Positions 35,901 to 48,676 of a DNA stretch of 64,000 bases are shown in pieces. A program made the translations under genes and the position numbers. The number at the start of each line of letters is the position of its first letter. Within the stretch, counting starts at the first letter, position 1. The notes under the pieces are model-generated. The model did not search any database, was not told the origin of the DNA, and worked only from the letters and a program-made list of their open reading frames with translations. The stretch is from Sacculina carcini (taxonomy: Eukaryota; Arthropoda; Thecostraca; Sacculinidae), in assembly GCA_916048095.2 (NCBI GenBank), contig OU696585.1, positions 1 to 64,000 on the forward strand, given 5' to 3'.

Positions 35901-37918
35901 TGTTACCTAAGTGTTACCTAAGTGTACCCTAAGTGTGCCCTAAGTGTTACCTAAGTGTGCCCTAAGTGTGCCCTAAGTGTGCCCTAACTGTTACCTAAGT
36001 GTGCCCTAACTATTACCTAAGTGTGCCCTAAGTGTTACCTAAGTGTGCCCTAAGTGTTACCAAAGTGTTTCCCAAGTGTGCCCTAAGTGTTACCTAAGTG
36101 TTTCCTAAGTTTGCCCTAAGTGTGCCCTAAGTGTTACCTAAGTGTGCCCTAAGTGTTACCTAAGTGTGCCCTAATTGTTACCTAAGTGTGCCCTAAGTGT
36201 TACCTAAGTGTTACCTAAGTGTGCCCTAAGTGTTACCTAAGTGTGCCCTAAGTGTTACCTAAGTGTACCCTAAGTGTGCCCTAAGTGTTACCTAAGTGTG
36301 CCCTAAGTGTGCCCTAAGTGTTACCTAAGTGTGCCCTAAGTGTTACCTAAGTGTACCCTAAGTGTGCCCTAAGTGTTACCTAAGTGTGCCCTAAGTGTGC
36401 CCTAACTGTTACCTAAGTGTGCCCTAACTGTTACCTAAGTGTGCCCTAAGTGTTACCTAAGTGTTTCCTAAGTTTGCCCTAAGTGTGCCCTAAGTGTTAC
36501 CTAAGTGTGCCCTAAGTGTTACCTAAGTGTGCCCCAAGTGTTACCTAAGTGTGCCCTAATTGTTACCTAAGTGTGCCCTAAGTGTTACCTAAGTGTACCC
36601 TAAGTGTGCCCTAAGTGTGCCCTAAGTGTTACCTAAGTGTGCCCTAAGTGTTACCTAAGTGTTACCTAAGTGTGCCCTAAGTGTTACCTAAGTGTGCCCT
36701 AAGTGTTACCTAAGTGTGCCCTAATTGTTACCTAAGTGTGCCCTAAGTGTTACCTAAGTGTACCCTAAGTGTGCCCTAAGTGTTACCTAAGTGTGCCCTA
36801 AGTGTGCCCTAACTGTTACCTAAGTGTGCCCTAACTGTTACCTAAGTGTGCCCTAAGTGTTTCCTAAGTGTGCCCTAAGTGTTACCTAAGTGTGCCCTAA
36901 GTGTTACCTAAGTGTGCCCTAATTGTTACCTAAGTGTGCCCTAAGTGTTACCTAAGTGTACCCTAAGTGTGCCCTAAGTGTGCCCTAAGTGTTACCTAAG
37001 TGTGCCCTAAGTGTTACCTAAGTGTTACCTAAGTGTGCCCTAAGTGTTACCTAAGTGTGCCCTAAGTGTTACCTAAGTGTGCCCTAATTGTTACCTAAGT
37101 GTGCCCTAAGTGTTACCTAAGTGTACCCTAAGTGTGCCCTAAGTGTTACCTAAGTGTGCCCTAAGTGTGCCCTAACTGTTACCTAAGTGTGCCCTAACTG
37201 TTACCTAAGTGTGCCCTAAGTGTTTCCTAAGTGTGCCCTAAGTGTTACCTAAGTGTGCCCTAAGTGTTACCTAAGTGTGCCCTAAGTGTTACCTAAGTGC
37301 GCCCTAAGTGTTACCTATGTGTTACCTAAGTGTGCCCGAAGTGTTACCTAAGTGTTACCTAAGTGTTACCTAAGTGTTACCTAAGTGTGCCCTAAGTGTG
37401 CCCTAACTGTTACCTAAGTGTGCCCTAACTGTTACCTAAGTGTGCCCTAAGTGTTACCTAAGTGTGCCCTAAGTGTTACCTAAGTGTGCCCTAAGTGTTA
37501 CCTAAAGGTGCCCTAAGTGTTACCTAAGTGTAGCCTAAGTTTTACCTAAGTGTTACCTAAGTGTTACCTAAGTGTTACCTAAGTGTTACCTAAGTGTGCC
37601 CTAAGTGTTACCTAAGTGTGCCGTAAGTGTTACCTAAGTGTGCCCCAAGTGTTACCTAAGTGTGCCCTAAGTGTTTCCTAAGTGTGCCCTAAGTGTTACC
37701 TAAGTGTTTCCTAAGTGTGCCCTAAGTGTGCCCTAAGTTTTACCTAAGTGTGCCCTAAGTGTTACCTAAGTGTGCCCTAAGTGTTACCTAAGTGTGCCCT
37801 AAGTGTTACCTAAGTGTTACCTAAGTGTGCCCTAAGTGTTACCTAAGTGTGCCCTAAGTGTTACCTAAGCGTTACCTAAGTGTGCCCTAAGTGTTACCTA
37901 AGTGTGACATAAGTGTTA
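32980..37918. repeat. 4.93-kb tandem duplication, copy 2
   Basis: Second copy. The junction lies in the plain monomer 32980-32990, between CATAAGTGTTA (32969-32979), which belongs to the end of copy 1, and CCTATGTGTTA (32991-33001), which belongs to the start of copy 2. At the end of copy 2 the GACAT marker (37906) is followed instead by a TGC monomer and plain dimers. Differences from copy 1 that I can see are the extra TGC monomer near 35.97 kb, CAAAGTGTTTCC near 33.53 kb against CTAAGTGTTTCC near 28.6 kb, and a GCGC monomer near 35.84 kb where copy 1 has GTGTGC near 30.9 kb. Confidence 0.85.
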
Positions 37919-40900
37919 CCTAAGTGTGCCCTAAGTGTTACCTAAGTGTGCCCTAAGTGTTACCTAAGTGTGCCCTAAGTGTTACCTAAGTGTGCCCTAA
38001 GTGTTACCTAAGTGTTACCTAAGTGTGCCCTAAGTGTTACCTAAGTGTGCCCTAAGTGTTACCTAAGTGTGCCCTAATTGTTACCTAAGTGTGCCCTAAG
38101 TGTTACCTAAGTGTACCCTAAGTGTGCCCTAAGTGTTACCTAAGTGTGCCCTAAGTGTGCCCTAACTGTTACCTAAGTGTGCCCTAAGTGTTACCTAAGT
38201 GTGCCCTAAGTGTTACCTAAGTGTGCCCTAAGTGTTACCTAAGTGTGCCCTAAGTGTTACCTAAGTGCGCCCTAAGTGTTACCTATGTGTTACCTAAGTG
38301 TGCCCTAAGTGTTACCTAAGTGTTACCTAAGTGTTACCTAAGTGTACCCTAAGTGTGCCCTAAGTGTTACCTAAGTGTGCCCTAAGTGTGCCCTAACTGT
38401 TACCTAAGTGTGCCCTAACTGTTACCTAAGTGTGCCCTAAGTGTTACCTAAGTGTGCCCTAAGTGTTACCAAAGTGTTTCCCAAGTGTGCCCTAAGTGTT
38501 ACCTAAGTGTTTCCTAAGTTTGCCCTAAGTGTGCCCTAAGTGTTACCTAAGTGTGCCCTAAGTGTTACCTAAGTGTGCCCTAATTGTTACCTAAGTGTGC
38601 CCTAAGTGTTACCTAAGTGTTACCTAAGTGTGCCCTAAGTGTTACCTAAGTGTGCCCTAAGTGTTACCTAAGTGTACCCTAAGTGTGCCCTAAGTGTTAC
38701 CTAAGTGTGCCCTAAGTGTGCCCTAACTGTTACCTAAGTGTGCCCTAACTGTTACCTAAGTGTGCCCTAAGTGTTACCTAAGTGTTTCCTAAGTTTGCCC
38801 TAAGTGTGCCCTAAGTGTTACCTAAGTGTGCCCTAAGTGTTACCTAAGTGTGCCCTAAGTGTTACCTAAGTGTGCCCTAAGTGTTACCTAAGTGTGCCCT
38901 AAGTGTTTCCTAAGTGTGCCCTAAGTGTTACCTAAGTGTTTCCTAAGTGTGCCCTAAGTGTGCCCTAAGTGTTACCTAAGTGTGCCCTAAGTGTTACCTA
39001 AGTGTGCCCTAAGTGTTACCTAAGTGTGCCCTAAGTGTTACCTAAGTGTACCCTAAGTGTGCCCTAAGTGTTACCTAAGTGTGCCCTAAGTGTGCCCTAA
39101 CTGTTACCTAAGTGTGCCCTAACTGTTACCTAAGTGTGCCCTAAGTGCTACCTAAGTGTGCCCTAAGTGTTACCTAAGTGTGCCCTAAGTGTTACCTAAG
39201 TGTGCCCTAAGTGTTACCTAAGTGCGCCCTAAGTGTTACCTATGTGTTACCTAAGTGTGCCCTAAGTGTTACCTAAGTGTGCCCTAAGTGTTACCTAAGT
39301 GTGCCCTAAGTGTTACCTAAAGGTGCCCTAAGTGTTACCTAAGTGTAGCCTAAGTTTTACCTAAGTGTTACCTAAGTGTTACCTAAGTGTTACCTAAGTG
39401 TTACCTAAGTGTGCCCTAAGTGTTACCTAAGTGTGCCGTAAGTGTTACCTAAGTGTGCCCCAAGTGTTACCTAAGTGTGCCCTAAGTGTTTCCTAAGTGT
39501 GCCCTAAGTGTTACCTAAGTGTTTCCTAAGTGTGCCCTAAGTGTGCCCTAAGTTTTACCTAAGTGTGCCCTAAGTGTTACCTAAGTGTGCCCTAAGTGTT
39601 ACCTAAGTGTGCCCTAAGTGTTACCTAAGTGTGCCCTAAGTGTTACCTAAGTGTGCCCTAAGTGTTACCTAAGTGTTACCTAAGTGTGCCCTAAGTGTTA
39701 CCTAAGTGTGCCCTAAGTGTTACCTAAGTGTGCCCTAATTGTTACCTAAGTGTGCCCTAAGTGTTACCTAAGTGTACCCTAAGTGTGCCCTAAGTGTTAC
39801 CTAAGTGTGCCCTAAGTGTGCCCTAACTGTTACCTAAGTGTGCCCTAAGTGTTACCTAAGTGTGCCCTAAGTGTTACCTAAGTGTGCCCTAAGTGTTACC
39901 TAAGTGTGCCCTAAGTGTTACCTAAGTGCGCCCTAAGTGTTACCTATGTGTTACCTAAGTGTGCCCTAAGTGTTACCTAAGTGTTACCTAAGTGTTACCT
40001 AAGTGTTACCTAAGTGTACCCTAAGTGTGCCCTAAGTGTTACCTAAGTGTGCCCTAAGTGTGCCCTAACTGTTACCTAAGTGTGCCCTAACTATTACCTA
40101 AGTGTGCCCTAAGTGTTACCTAAGTGTGCCCTAAGTGTTACCAAAGTGTTTCCTAAGTGTGCCCTAAGTGTTACCTAAGTGTTTCCTAAGTTTGCCCTAA
40201 GTGTGCCCTAAGTGTTACCTAAGTGTGCCCTAAGTGTTACCTAAGTGTGCCCTAATTGTTACCTAAGTGTGCCCTAAGTGTTACCTAAGTGTTACCTAAG
40301 TGTGCCCTAAGTGTTACCTAAGTGTGCCCTAAGTGTTACCTAAGTGTACCCTAAGTGTGCCCTAAGTGTTACCTAAGTGTGCCCTAAGTGTGCCCTAACT
40401 GTTACCTAAGTGTGCCCTAACTGTTACCTAAGTGTGCCCTAAGTGTTACCTAAGTGTTTCCTAAGTTTGCCCTAAGTGTGCCCTAAGTGTTACCTAAGTG
40501 TGCCCTAAGTGTTACCTAAGTGTGCCCTAAGTGTTTCCTAAGTGTGCCCTAAGTGTTACCTAAGTGTTTCCTAAGTGTGCCCTAAGTGTGCCCTAAGTTT
40601 TACCTAAGTGTGCCCTAAGTGTTACCTAAGTGTGCCCTAAGTGTTACCTAAGTGTGCCCTAAGTGTTACCTAAGTGTGCCCTAAGTGTTACCTAAGTGTG
40701 CCCTAAGTGTTACCTAAGTGTTACCTAAGTGTGCCCTAAGTGTTACCTAAGTGTGCCCTAAGTGTTACCTAAGTGTGCCCTAATTGTTACCTAAGTGTGC
40801 CCTAAGTGTTACCTAAGTGTACCCTAAGTGTGCCCTAAGTGTTACCTAAGTGTGCCCTAAGTGTGCCCTAACTGTTACCTAAGTGTGCCCTAAGTGTTAC

Positions 40901-40987
40901 CTAAGTGTGCCCTAAGTGTTACCTAAGTGTGCCCTAAGTGTTACCTAAGTGTGCCCTAAGTGTTACCTAAGTGCGCCCTAAGTGTTA

Positions 40988-40998
40988 CCTATGTGTGC
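40988..40998 (+). repeat. Hybrid monomer CCTATGTGTGC at a block junction
   Basis: Elsewhere the TATGTG monomer always ends TTA; here it ends TGC and runs straight into the TTTCC-rich order normally found after the CCGTAAG marker. The order to its left follows the 9,020-bp-offset partner of about 30.2-31 kb; the order to its right follows 44.97 kb onward. It therefore looks like a recombinant monomer marking the exact point of an unequal exchange. Confidence 0.75.
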
Positions 40999-43588
40999 CC
41001 TAAGTGTTTCCTAAGTGTGCCCTAAGTGTTACCTAAGTGTTTCCTAAGTGTGCCCTAAGTGTGCCCTAAGTTTTACCTAAGTGTGCCCTAAGTGTTACCT
41101 AAGTGTGCCCTAAGTGTTACCTAAGTGTGCCCTAAGTGTTACCTAAGTGTGCCCTAAGTGTTACCTAAGTGTGCCCTAAGTGTTACCTAAGTGTTACCTA
41201 AGTGTGCCCTAAGTGTTACCTAAGTGTGCCCTAAGTGTTACCTAAGTGTGCCCTAATTGTTACCTAAGTGTGCCCTAAGTGTTACCTAAGTGTACCCTAA
41301 GTGTGCCCTAAGTGTTACCTAAGTGTGCCCTAAGTGTGCCCTAACTGTTACCTAAGTGTGCCCTAAGTGTTACCTAAGTGTGCCCTAAGTGTTACCTAAG
41401 TGTGCCCTAAGTGTTACCTAAGTGTGCCCTAAGTGTTACCTAAGTGCGCCCTAAGTGTTACCTATGTGTTACCTAAGTGTGCCCTAAGTGTTACCTAAGT
41501 GTTACCTAAGTGTTACCTAAGTGTTACCTAAGTGTACCCTAAGTGTGCCCTAAGTGTTACCTAAGTGTGCCCTAAGTGTGCCCTAACTGTTACCTAAGTG
41601 TGCCCTAACTATTACCTAAGTGTGCCCTAAGTGTTACCTAAGTGTGCCCTAAGTGTTACCAAAGTGTTTCCCAAGTGTGCCCTAAGTGTTACCTAAGTGT
41701 TTCCTAAGTTTGCCCTAAGTGTGCCCTAAGTGTTACCTAAGTGTGCCCTAAGTGTTACCTAAGTGTGCCCTAATTGTTACCTAAGTGTGCCCTAAGTGTT
41801 ACCTAAGTGTTACCTAAGTGTGCCCTAAGTGTTACCTAAGTGTGCCCTAAGTGTTACCTAAGTGTACCCTAAGTGTGCCCTAAGTGTTACCTAAGTGTGC
41901 CCTAAGTGTGCCCTAACTGTTACCTAAGTGTGCCCTAACTGTTACCTAAGTGTGCCCTAAGTGTTACCTAAGTGTTTCCTAAGTTTGCCCTAAGTGTGCC
42001 CTAAGTGTTACCTAAGTGTGCCCTAAGTGTTACCTAAGTGTGCCCTAAGTGTTACCTAAGTGTGCCCTAAGTGTTTCCTAAGTGTGCCCTAAGTGTTACC
42101 TAAGTGTTTCCTAAGTGTGCCCTAAGTGTGCCCTAAGTGTTACCTAAGTGTGCCCTAAGTGTTACCTAAGTGTGCCCTAAGTGTTACCTAAGTGTGCCCT
42201 AAGTGTTACCTAAGTGTACCCTAAGTGTGCCCTAAGTGTTACCTAAGTGTGCCCTAAGTGTGCCCTAACTGTTACCTAAGTGTGCCCTAACTGTTACCTA
42301 AGTGTGCCCTAAGTGCTACCTAAGTGTGCCCTAAGTGTTACCTAAGTGTGCCCTAAGTGTTACCTAAGTGTGCCCTAAGTGTTACCTAAGTGCGCCCTAA
42401 GTGTTACCTATGTGTTACCTAAGTGTGCCCTAAGTGTTACCTAAGTGTTACCTAAGTGTTACCTAAGTGTACCCTAAGTGTGCCCTAAGTGTTACCTAAG
42501 TGTGCCCTAAGTGTGCCCTAACTGTTACCTAAGTGTGCCCTAACTGTTACCTAAGTGTGCCCTAAGTGTTACCTATGTGTTACCTAAGTGTGCCCTAAGT
42601 GTTACCTAAGTGTTACCTAAGTGTTACCTAAGTGTTACCTAAGTGTGCCCTAAGTGTTACCTAAGTGTGCCCTAAGTGTTACCTAAGTGTGCCCTAATTG
42701 TTACCTAAGTGTGCCCTAAGTGTTACCTAAGTGTACCCTAAGTGTGCCCTAAGTGTTACCTAAGTGTGCCCTAAGTGTGCCCTAACTGTTACCTAAGTGT
42801 GCCCTAAGTGTTACCTAAGTGTGCCCTAAGTGTTACCTAAGTGTGCCCTAAGTGTTACCTAAGTGTGCCCTAAGTGTTACCTAAGTGCGCCCTAAGTGTT
42901 ACCTATGTGTTACCTAAGTGTGCCCTAAGTGTTACCTAAGTGTTACCTAAGTGTTACCTAAGTGTTACCTAAGTGTACCCTAAGTGTGCCCTAAGTGTTA
43001 CCTAAGTGTGCCCTAAGTGTGCCCTAACTGTTACCTAAGTGTGCCCTAACTGTTACCTAAGTGTGCCCTAAGTGTTACCTAAGTGTGCCCTAAGTGTTAC
43101 CAAAGTGTTTCCTAAGTGTGCCCTAAGTGATACCTAAGTGTTTCCTAAGTTTGCCCTAAGTGTGCCCTAAGTGTTACCTAAGTGTGCCCTAAGTGTTACC
43201 TAAGTGTGCCCTAAGTGTTTCCTAAGTGTGCCCTAAGTGTTACCTAAGTGTTTCCTAAGTGTGCCCTAAGTGTGCCCTAAGTGTTACCTAAGTGTGCCCT
43301 AAGTGTTACCTAAGTGTGCCCTAAGTGTTACCTAAGTGTGCCCTAAGTGTTACCTAAGTGTACCCTAAGTGTGCCCTAAGTGTTACCTAAGTGTGCCCTA
43401 AGTGTGCCCTAACTGTTACCTAAGTGTGCCCTAACTGTTACCTAAGTGTGCCCTAAGTGCTACCTAAGTGTGCCCTAAGTGTTACCTAAGTGTGCCCTAA
43501 GTGTTACCTAAGTGTGCCCTAACTGTTACCTAAGTGTGCCCTAAGTGTTACCTAAGTGTGACATAAGTGTTACCTAAGTGTGCCCTAA
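40999..43588. repeat. Block of the 3.97-3.99-kb family I repeat, copy 1
   Basis: Pairs with about 44,970-47,581. The offset is 3,971 bp at AAGTTTTA (41070 and 45041) and 3,993 bp from TATGTG (41464 and 45457) through AACTATT (41611 and 45604) and GTGATA (43130 and 47123) to GACAT (43560 and 47553). After GACAT the copies part: this one passes within about 20 bp into AATTG order, while the other has three TGC monomers and a second GACAT, like 2.77-2.84 kb and 20.61-20.68 kb. Confidence 0.8.
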
Positions 43589-44969
43589 TTGTTACCTAAG
43601 TGTGCCCTAAGTGTTACCTAAGTGTACCCTAAGTGTGCCCTAAGTGTTACCTAAGTGTGCCCTAAGTGTGCCCTAACTGTTACCTAAGTGTGCCCTAAGT
43701 GTTACCTAAGTGTGCCCTAAGTGTTACCTAAGTGTGCCCTAAGTGTTACCTAAGTGTGCCCTAAGTGTTACCTAAGTGCGCCCTAAGTGTTACCTATGTG
43801 TTACCTAAGTGTGCCCTAAGTGTTACCTAAGTGTTACCTAAGTGTTACCTAAGTGTACCCTAAGTGTGCCCTAAGTGTTACCTAAGTGTGCCCTAAGTGT
43901 GCCCTAACTGTTACCTAAGTGTGCCCTAACTGTTACCTAAGTGTGCCCTAAGTGTTACCTAAGTGTGCCCTAAGTGTTACCAAAGTGTTTCCCAAGTGTG
44001 CCCTAAGTGTTACCTAAGTGTTTCCTAAGTTTGCCCTAAGTGTGCCCTAAGTGTTACCTAAGTGTGCCCTAAGTGTTACCTAAGTGTGCCCTAATTGTTA
44101 CCTAAGTGTGCCCTAAGTGTTACCTAAGTGTTACCTAAGTGTGCCCTAAGTGTTACCTAAGTGTGCCCTAAGTGTTACCTAAGTGTACCCTAAGTGTGCC
44201 CTAAGTGTTACCTAAGTGTGCCCTAAGTGTGCCCTAACTGTTACCTAAGTGTGCCCTAACTGTTACCTAAGTGTGCCCTAAGTGTTACCTAAGTGTTTCC
44301 TAAGTTTGCCCTAAGTGTGCCCTAAGTGTTACCTAAGTGTGCCCTAAGTGTTACCTAAGTGTGCCCTAAGTGTTACCTAAGTGTGCCCTAAGTGTTTCCT
44401 AAGTGTGCCCTAAGTGTTACCTAAGTGTTTCCTAAGTGTGCCCTAAGTGTGCCCTAAGTGTTACCTAAGTGTGCCCTAAGTGTTACCTAAGTGTGCCCTA
44501 AGTGTTACCTAAGTGTGCCCTAAGTGTTACCTAAGTGTACCCTAAGTGTGCCCTAAGTGTTACCTAAGTGTGCCCTAAGTGTGCCCTAACTGTTACCTAA
44601 GTGTGCCCTAACTGTTACCTAAGTGTGCCCTAAGTGCTACCTAAGTGTGCCCTAAGTGTTACCTAAGTGTGCCCTAAGTGTTACCTAAGTGTGCCCTAAG
44701 TGTTACCTAAGTGCGCCCTAAGTGTTACCTATGTGTTACCTAAGTGTGCCCTAAGTGTTACCTAAGTGTGCCCTAAGTGTTACCTAAGTGTGCCCTAAGT
44801 GTTACCTAAAGGTGCCCTAAGTGTTACCTAAGTGTAGCCTAAGTTTTACCTAAGTGTTACCTAAGTGTTACCTAAGTGTTACCTAAGTGTTACCTAAGTG
44901 TGCCCTAAGTGTTACCTAAGTGTGCCGTAAGTGTTACCTAAGTGTGCCCCAAGTGTTACCTAAGTGTGC

Positions 44970-47581
44970 CCTAAGTGTTTCCTAAGTGTGCCCTAAGTGT
45001 TACCTAAGTGTTTCCTAAGTGTGCCCTAAGTGTGCCCTAAGTTTTACCTAAGTGTGCCCTAAGTGTTACCTAAGTGTGCCCTAAGTGTTACCTAAGTGTG
45101 CCCTAAGTGTTACCTAAGTGTGCCCTAAGTGTTACCTAAGTGTGCCCTAAGTGTTACCTAAGTGTTACCTAAGTGTGCCCTAAGTGTTACCTAAGTGTGC
45201 CCTAAGTGTTACCTAAGTGTGCCCTAATTGTTACCTAAGTGTGCCCTAAGTGTTACCTAAGTGTACCCTAAGTGTGCCCTAAGTGTTACCTAAGTGTGCC
45301 CTAAGTGTGCCCTAACTGTTACCTAAGTGTGCCCTAAGTGTTACCTAAGTGTGCCCTAAGTGTTACCTAAGTGTGCCCTAAGTGTTACCTAAGTGTGCCC
45401 TAAGTGTTACCTAAGTGTGCCCTAAGTGTTACCTAAGTGCGCCCTAAGTGTTACCTATGTGTTACCTAAGTGTGCCCTAAGTGTTACCTAAGTGTTACCT
45501 AAGTGTTACCTAAGTGTTACCTAAGTGTACCCTAAGTGTGCCCTAAGTGTTACCTAAGTGTGCCCTAAGTGTGCCCTAACTGTTACCTAAGTGTGCCCTA
45601 ACTATTACCTAAGTGTGCCCTAAGTGTTACCTAAGTGTGCCCTAAGTGTTACCAAAGTGTTTCCCAAGTGTGCCCTAAGTGTTACCTAAGTGTTTCCTAA
45701 GTTTGCCCTAAGTGTGCCCTAAGTGTTACCTAAGTGTGCCCTAAGTGTTACCTAAGTGTGCCCTAATTGTTACCTAAGTGTGCCCTAAGTGTTACCTAAG
45801 TGTTACCTAAGTGTGCCCTAAGTGTTACCTAAGTGTGCCCTAAGTGTTACCTAAGTGTACCCTAAGTGTGCCCTAAGTGTTACCTAAGTGTGCCCTAAGT
45901 GTGCCCTAACTGTTACCTAAGTGTGCCCTAACTGTTACCTAAGTGTGCCCTAAGTGTTACCTAAGTGTTTCCTAAGTTTGCCCTAAGTGTGCCCTAAGTG
46001 TTACCTAAGTGTGCCCTAAGTGTTACCTAAGTGTGCCCTAAGTGTTACCTAAGTGTGCCCTAAGTGTTTCCTAAGTGTGCCCTAAGTGTTACCTAAGTGT
46101 TTCCTAAGTGTGCCCTAAGTGTGCCCTAAGTGTTACCTAAGTGTGCCCTAAGTGTTACCTAAGTGTGCCCTAAGTGTTACCTAAGTGTGCCCTAAGTGTT
46201 ACCTAAGTGTACCCTAAGTGTGCCCTAAGTGTTACCTAAGTGTGCCCTAAGTGTGCCCTAACTGTTACCTAAGTGTGCCCTAACTGTTACCTAAGTGTGC
46301 CCTAAGTGTTACCTAAGTGTGCCCTAAGTGTTACCTAAGTGTGCCCTAAGTGTTACCTAAGTGTGCCCTAAGTGTTACCTAAGTGCGCCCTAAGTGTTAC
46401 CTATGTGTTACCTAAGTGTGCCCTAAGTGTTACCTAAGTGTTACCTAAGTGTTACCTAAGTGTACCCTAAGTGTGCCCTAAGTGTTACCTAAGTGTGCCC
46501 TAAGTGTGCCCTAACTGTTACCTAAGTGTGCCCTAACTGTTACCTAAGTGTGCCCTAAGTGTTACCTATGTGTTACCTAAGTGTGCCCTAAGTGTTACCT
46601 AAGTGTTACCTAAGTGTTACCTAAGTGTTACCTAAGTGTGCCCTAAGTGTTACCTAAGTGTGCCCTAAGTGTTACCTAAGTGTGCCCTAATTGTTACCTA
46701 AGTGTGCCCTAAGTGTTACCTAAGTGTACCCTAAGTGTGCCCTAAGTGTTACCTAAGTGTGCCCTAAGTGTGCCCTAACTGTTACCTAAGTGTGCCCTAA
46801 GTGTTACCTAAGTGTGCCCTAAGTGTTACCTAAGTGTGCCCTAAGTGTTACCTAAGTGTGCCCTAAGTGTTACCTAAGTGCGCCCTAAGTGTTACCTATG
46901 TGTTACCTAAGTGTGCCCTAAGTGTTACCTAAGTGTTACCTAAGTGTTACCTAAGTGTTACCTAAGTGTACCCTAAGTGTGCCCTAAGTGTTACCTAAGT
47001 GTGCCCTAAGTGTGCCCTAACTGTTACCTAAGTGTGCCCTAACTGTTACCTAAGTGTGCCCTAAGTGTTACCTAAGTGTGCCCTAAGTGTTACCAAAGTG
47101 TTTCCTAAGTGTGCCCTAAGTGATACCTAAGTGTTTCCTAAGTTTGCCCTAAGTGTGCCCTAAGTGTTACCTAAGTGTGCCCTAAGTGTTACCTAAGTGT
47201 GCCCTAAGTGTTTCCTAAGTGTGCCCTAAGTGTTACCTAAGTGTTTCCTAAGTGTGCCCTAAGTGTGCCCTAAGTGTTACCTAAGTGTGCCCTAAGTGTT
47301 ACCTAAGTGTGCCCTAAGTGTTACCTAAGTGTGCCCTAAGTGTTACCTAAGTGTACCCTAAGTGTGCCCTAAGTGTTACCTAAGTGTGCCCTAAGTGTGC
47401 CCTAACTGTTACCTAAGTGTGCCCTAACTGTTACCTAAGTGTGCCCTAAGTGCTACCTAAGTGTGCCCTAAGTGTTACCTAAGTGTGCCCTAAGTGTTAC
47501 CTAAGTGTGCCCTAACTGTTACCTAAGTGTGCCCTAAGTGTTACCTAAGTGTGACATAAGTGTTACCTAAGTGTGCCCTAA
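44970..47581. repeat. Block of the 3.97-3.99-kb family I repeat, copy 2
   Basis: Right-hand partner of 40,999-43,588. It continues past the shared part into the twin-GACAT order (G at 47553 and near 47620), which is the arrangement also seen near 2.8 and 20.6 kb, so this copy probably keeps the older order and the left copy has lost about 1.4 kb or more there. The CCGTAAG markers at 44927 and 48601 are 3,674 bp apart. Confidence 0.75.
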
Positions 47582-48643
47582 GTGTGCCCTAAGTGTGCCC
47601 TAAGTGTTACCTAAGTGTGACATAAGTGTTACCTAAGTGTGCCCTAAGTGTGCCCTAAGTGTGCCCTAAGTGTGCCCTAAGTGTTACCTAAGTGTGCCCT
47701 AAGTGTTACCTAAGTGTGCCCTAAGTGTTACCTAAGTGTGCCCTAAGTGTTACCTAAGTGTGCCCTAAGTGTTACCCAAGTGTACCCTAAGTGTGCCCTA
47801 AGTGTTACCTAAGTGTGCCCCAAGTGTTACCTAAGTGTGCCCTAATTGTTACCTAAGTGTGCCCTAAGTGTTACCTAAGTGTACCCTAAGTGTGCCCTAA
47901 GTGTGCCCTAAGTGTTACCTAAGTGTGCCCTAAGTGTTACCTAAGTGTTACCTAAGTGTGCCCTAAGTGTTACCTAAGTGTGCCCTAAGTGTTACCTAAG
48001 TGTGCCCTAATTGTTACCTAAGTGTGCCCTAAGTGTTACCTAAGTGTACCCTAAGTGTGCCCTAAGTGTTACCTAAGTGTGCCCTAAGTGTGCCCTAACT
48101 GTTACCTAAGTGTGCCCTAACTGTTACCTAAGTGTGCCCTAAGTGTTTCCTAAGTGTGCCCTAAGTGTTACCTAAGTGTGCCCTAAGTGTTACCTAAGTG
48201 TGCCCTAAGTGTTACCTAAGTGCGCCCTAAGTGTTACCTATGTGTTACCTAAGTGTGCCCGAAGTGTTACCTAAGTGTTACCTAAGTGTTACCTAAGTGT
48301 TACCTAAGTGTGCCCTAAGTGTGCCCTAACTGTTACCTAAGTGTGCCCTAACTGTTACCTAAGTGTGCCCTAAGTGTTACCTAAGTGTGCCCTAAGTGTT
48401 ACCTAAGTGTGCCCTAAGTGTTACCTAAAGGTGCCCTAAGTGTTACCTAAGTGTAGCCTAAGTTTTACCTAAGTGTTACCTAAGTGTTACCTAAGTGTTA
48501 CCTAAGTGTGCCCTAAGTTTTACCTAAGTGTTACCTAAGTGTTACCTAAGTGTTACCTAAGTGTTACCTAAGTGTGCCCTAAGTGTTACCTAAGTGTGCC
48601 GTAAGTGTTACCTAAGTGTGCCCCAAGTGTTACCTAAGTGTGC

Positions 48644-48676
48644 CCTAAGTGTTTCCTAAGTGTTACCTACGTGTGC
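48644..48676 (+). repeat. Family I to family II switch point
   Basis: Three monomers across the boundary: CCTAAGTGTTT (48644-48654), CCTAAGTGTTA (48655-48665), CCTACGTGTGC (48666-48676). To the left, TTT-tailed monomers after the CCGTAAG and CCCAAG markers are always followed by a TGC monomer; here a TTA monomer and the family II marker CCTACGTG follow instead. Family II markers (CCTACG, CTTAAG, AAAGGTGC followed by CCCAAG) are absent by eye between about 17 and 48.6 kb and frequent to the right. The exchange point is inside the plain central monomer. Confidence 0.8.
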
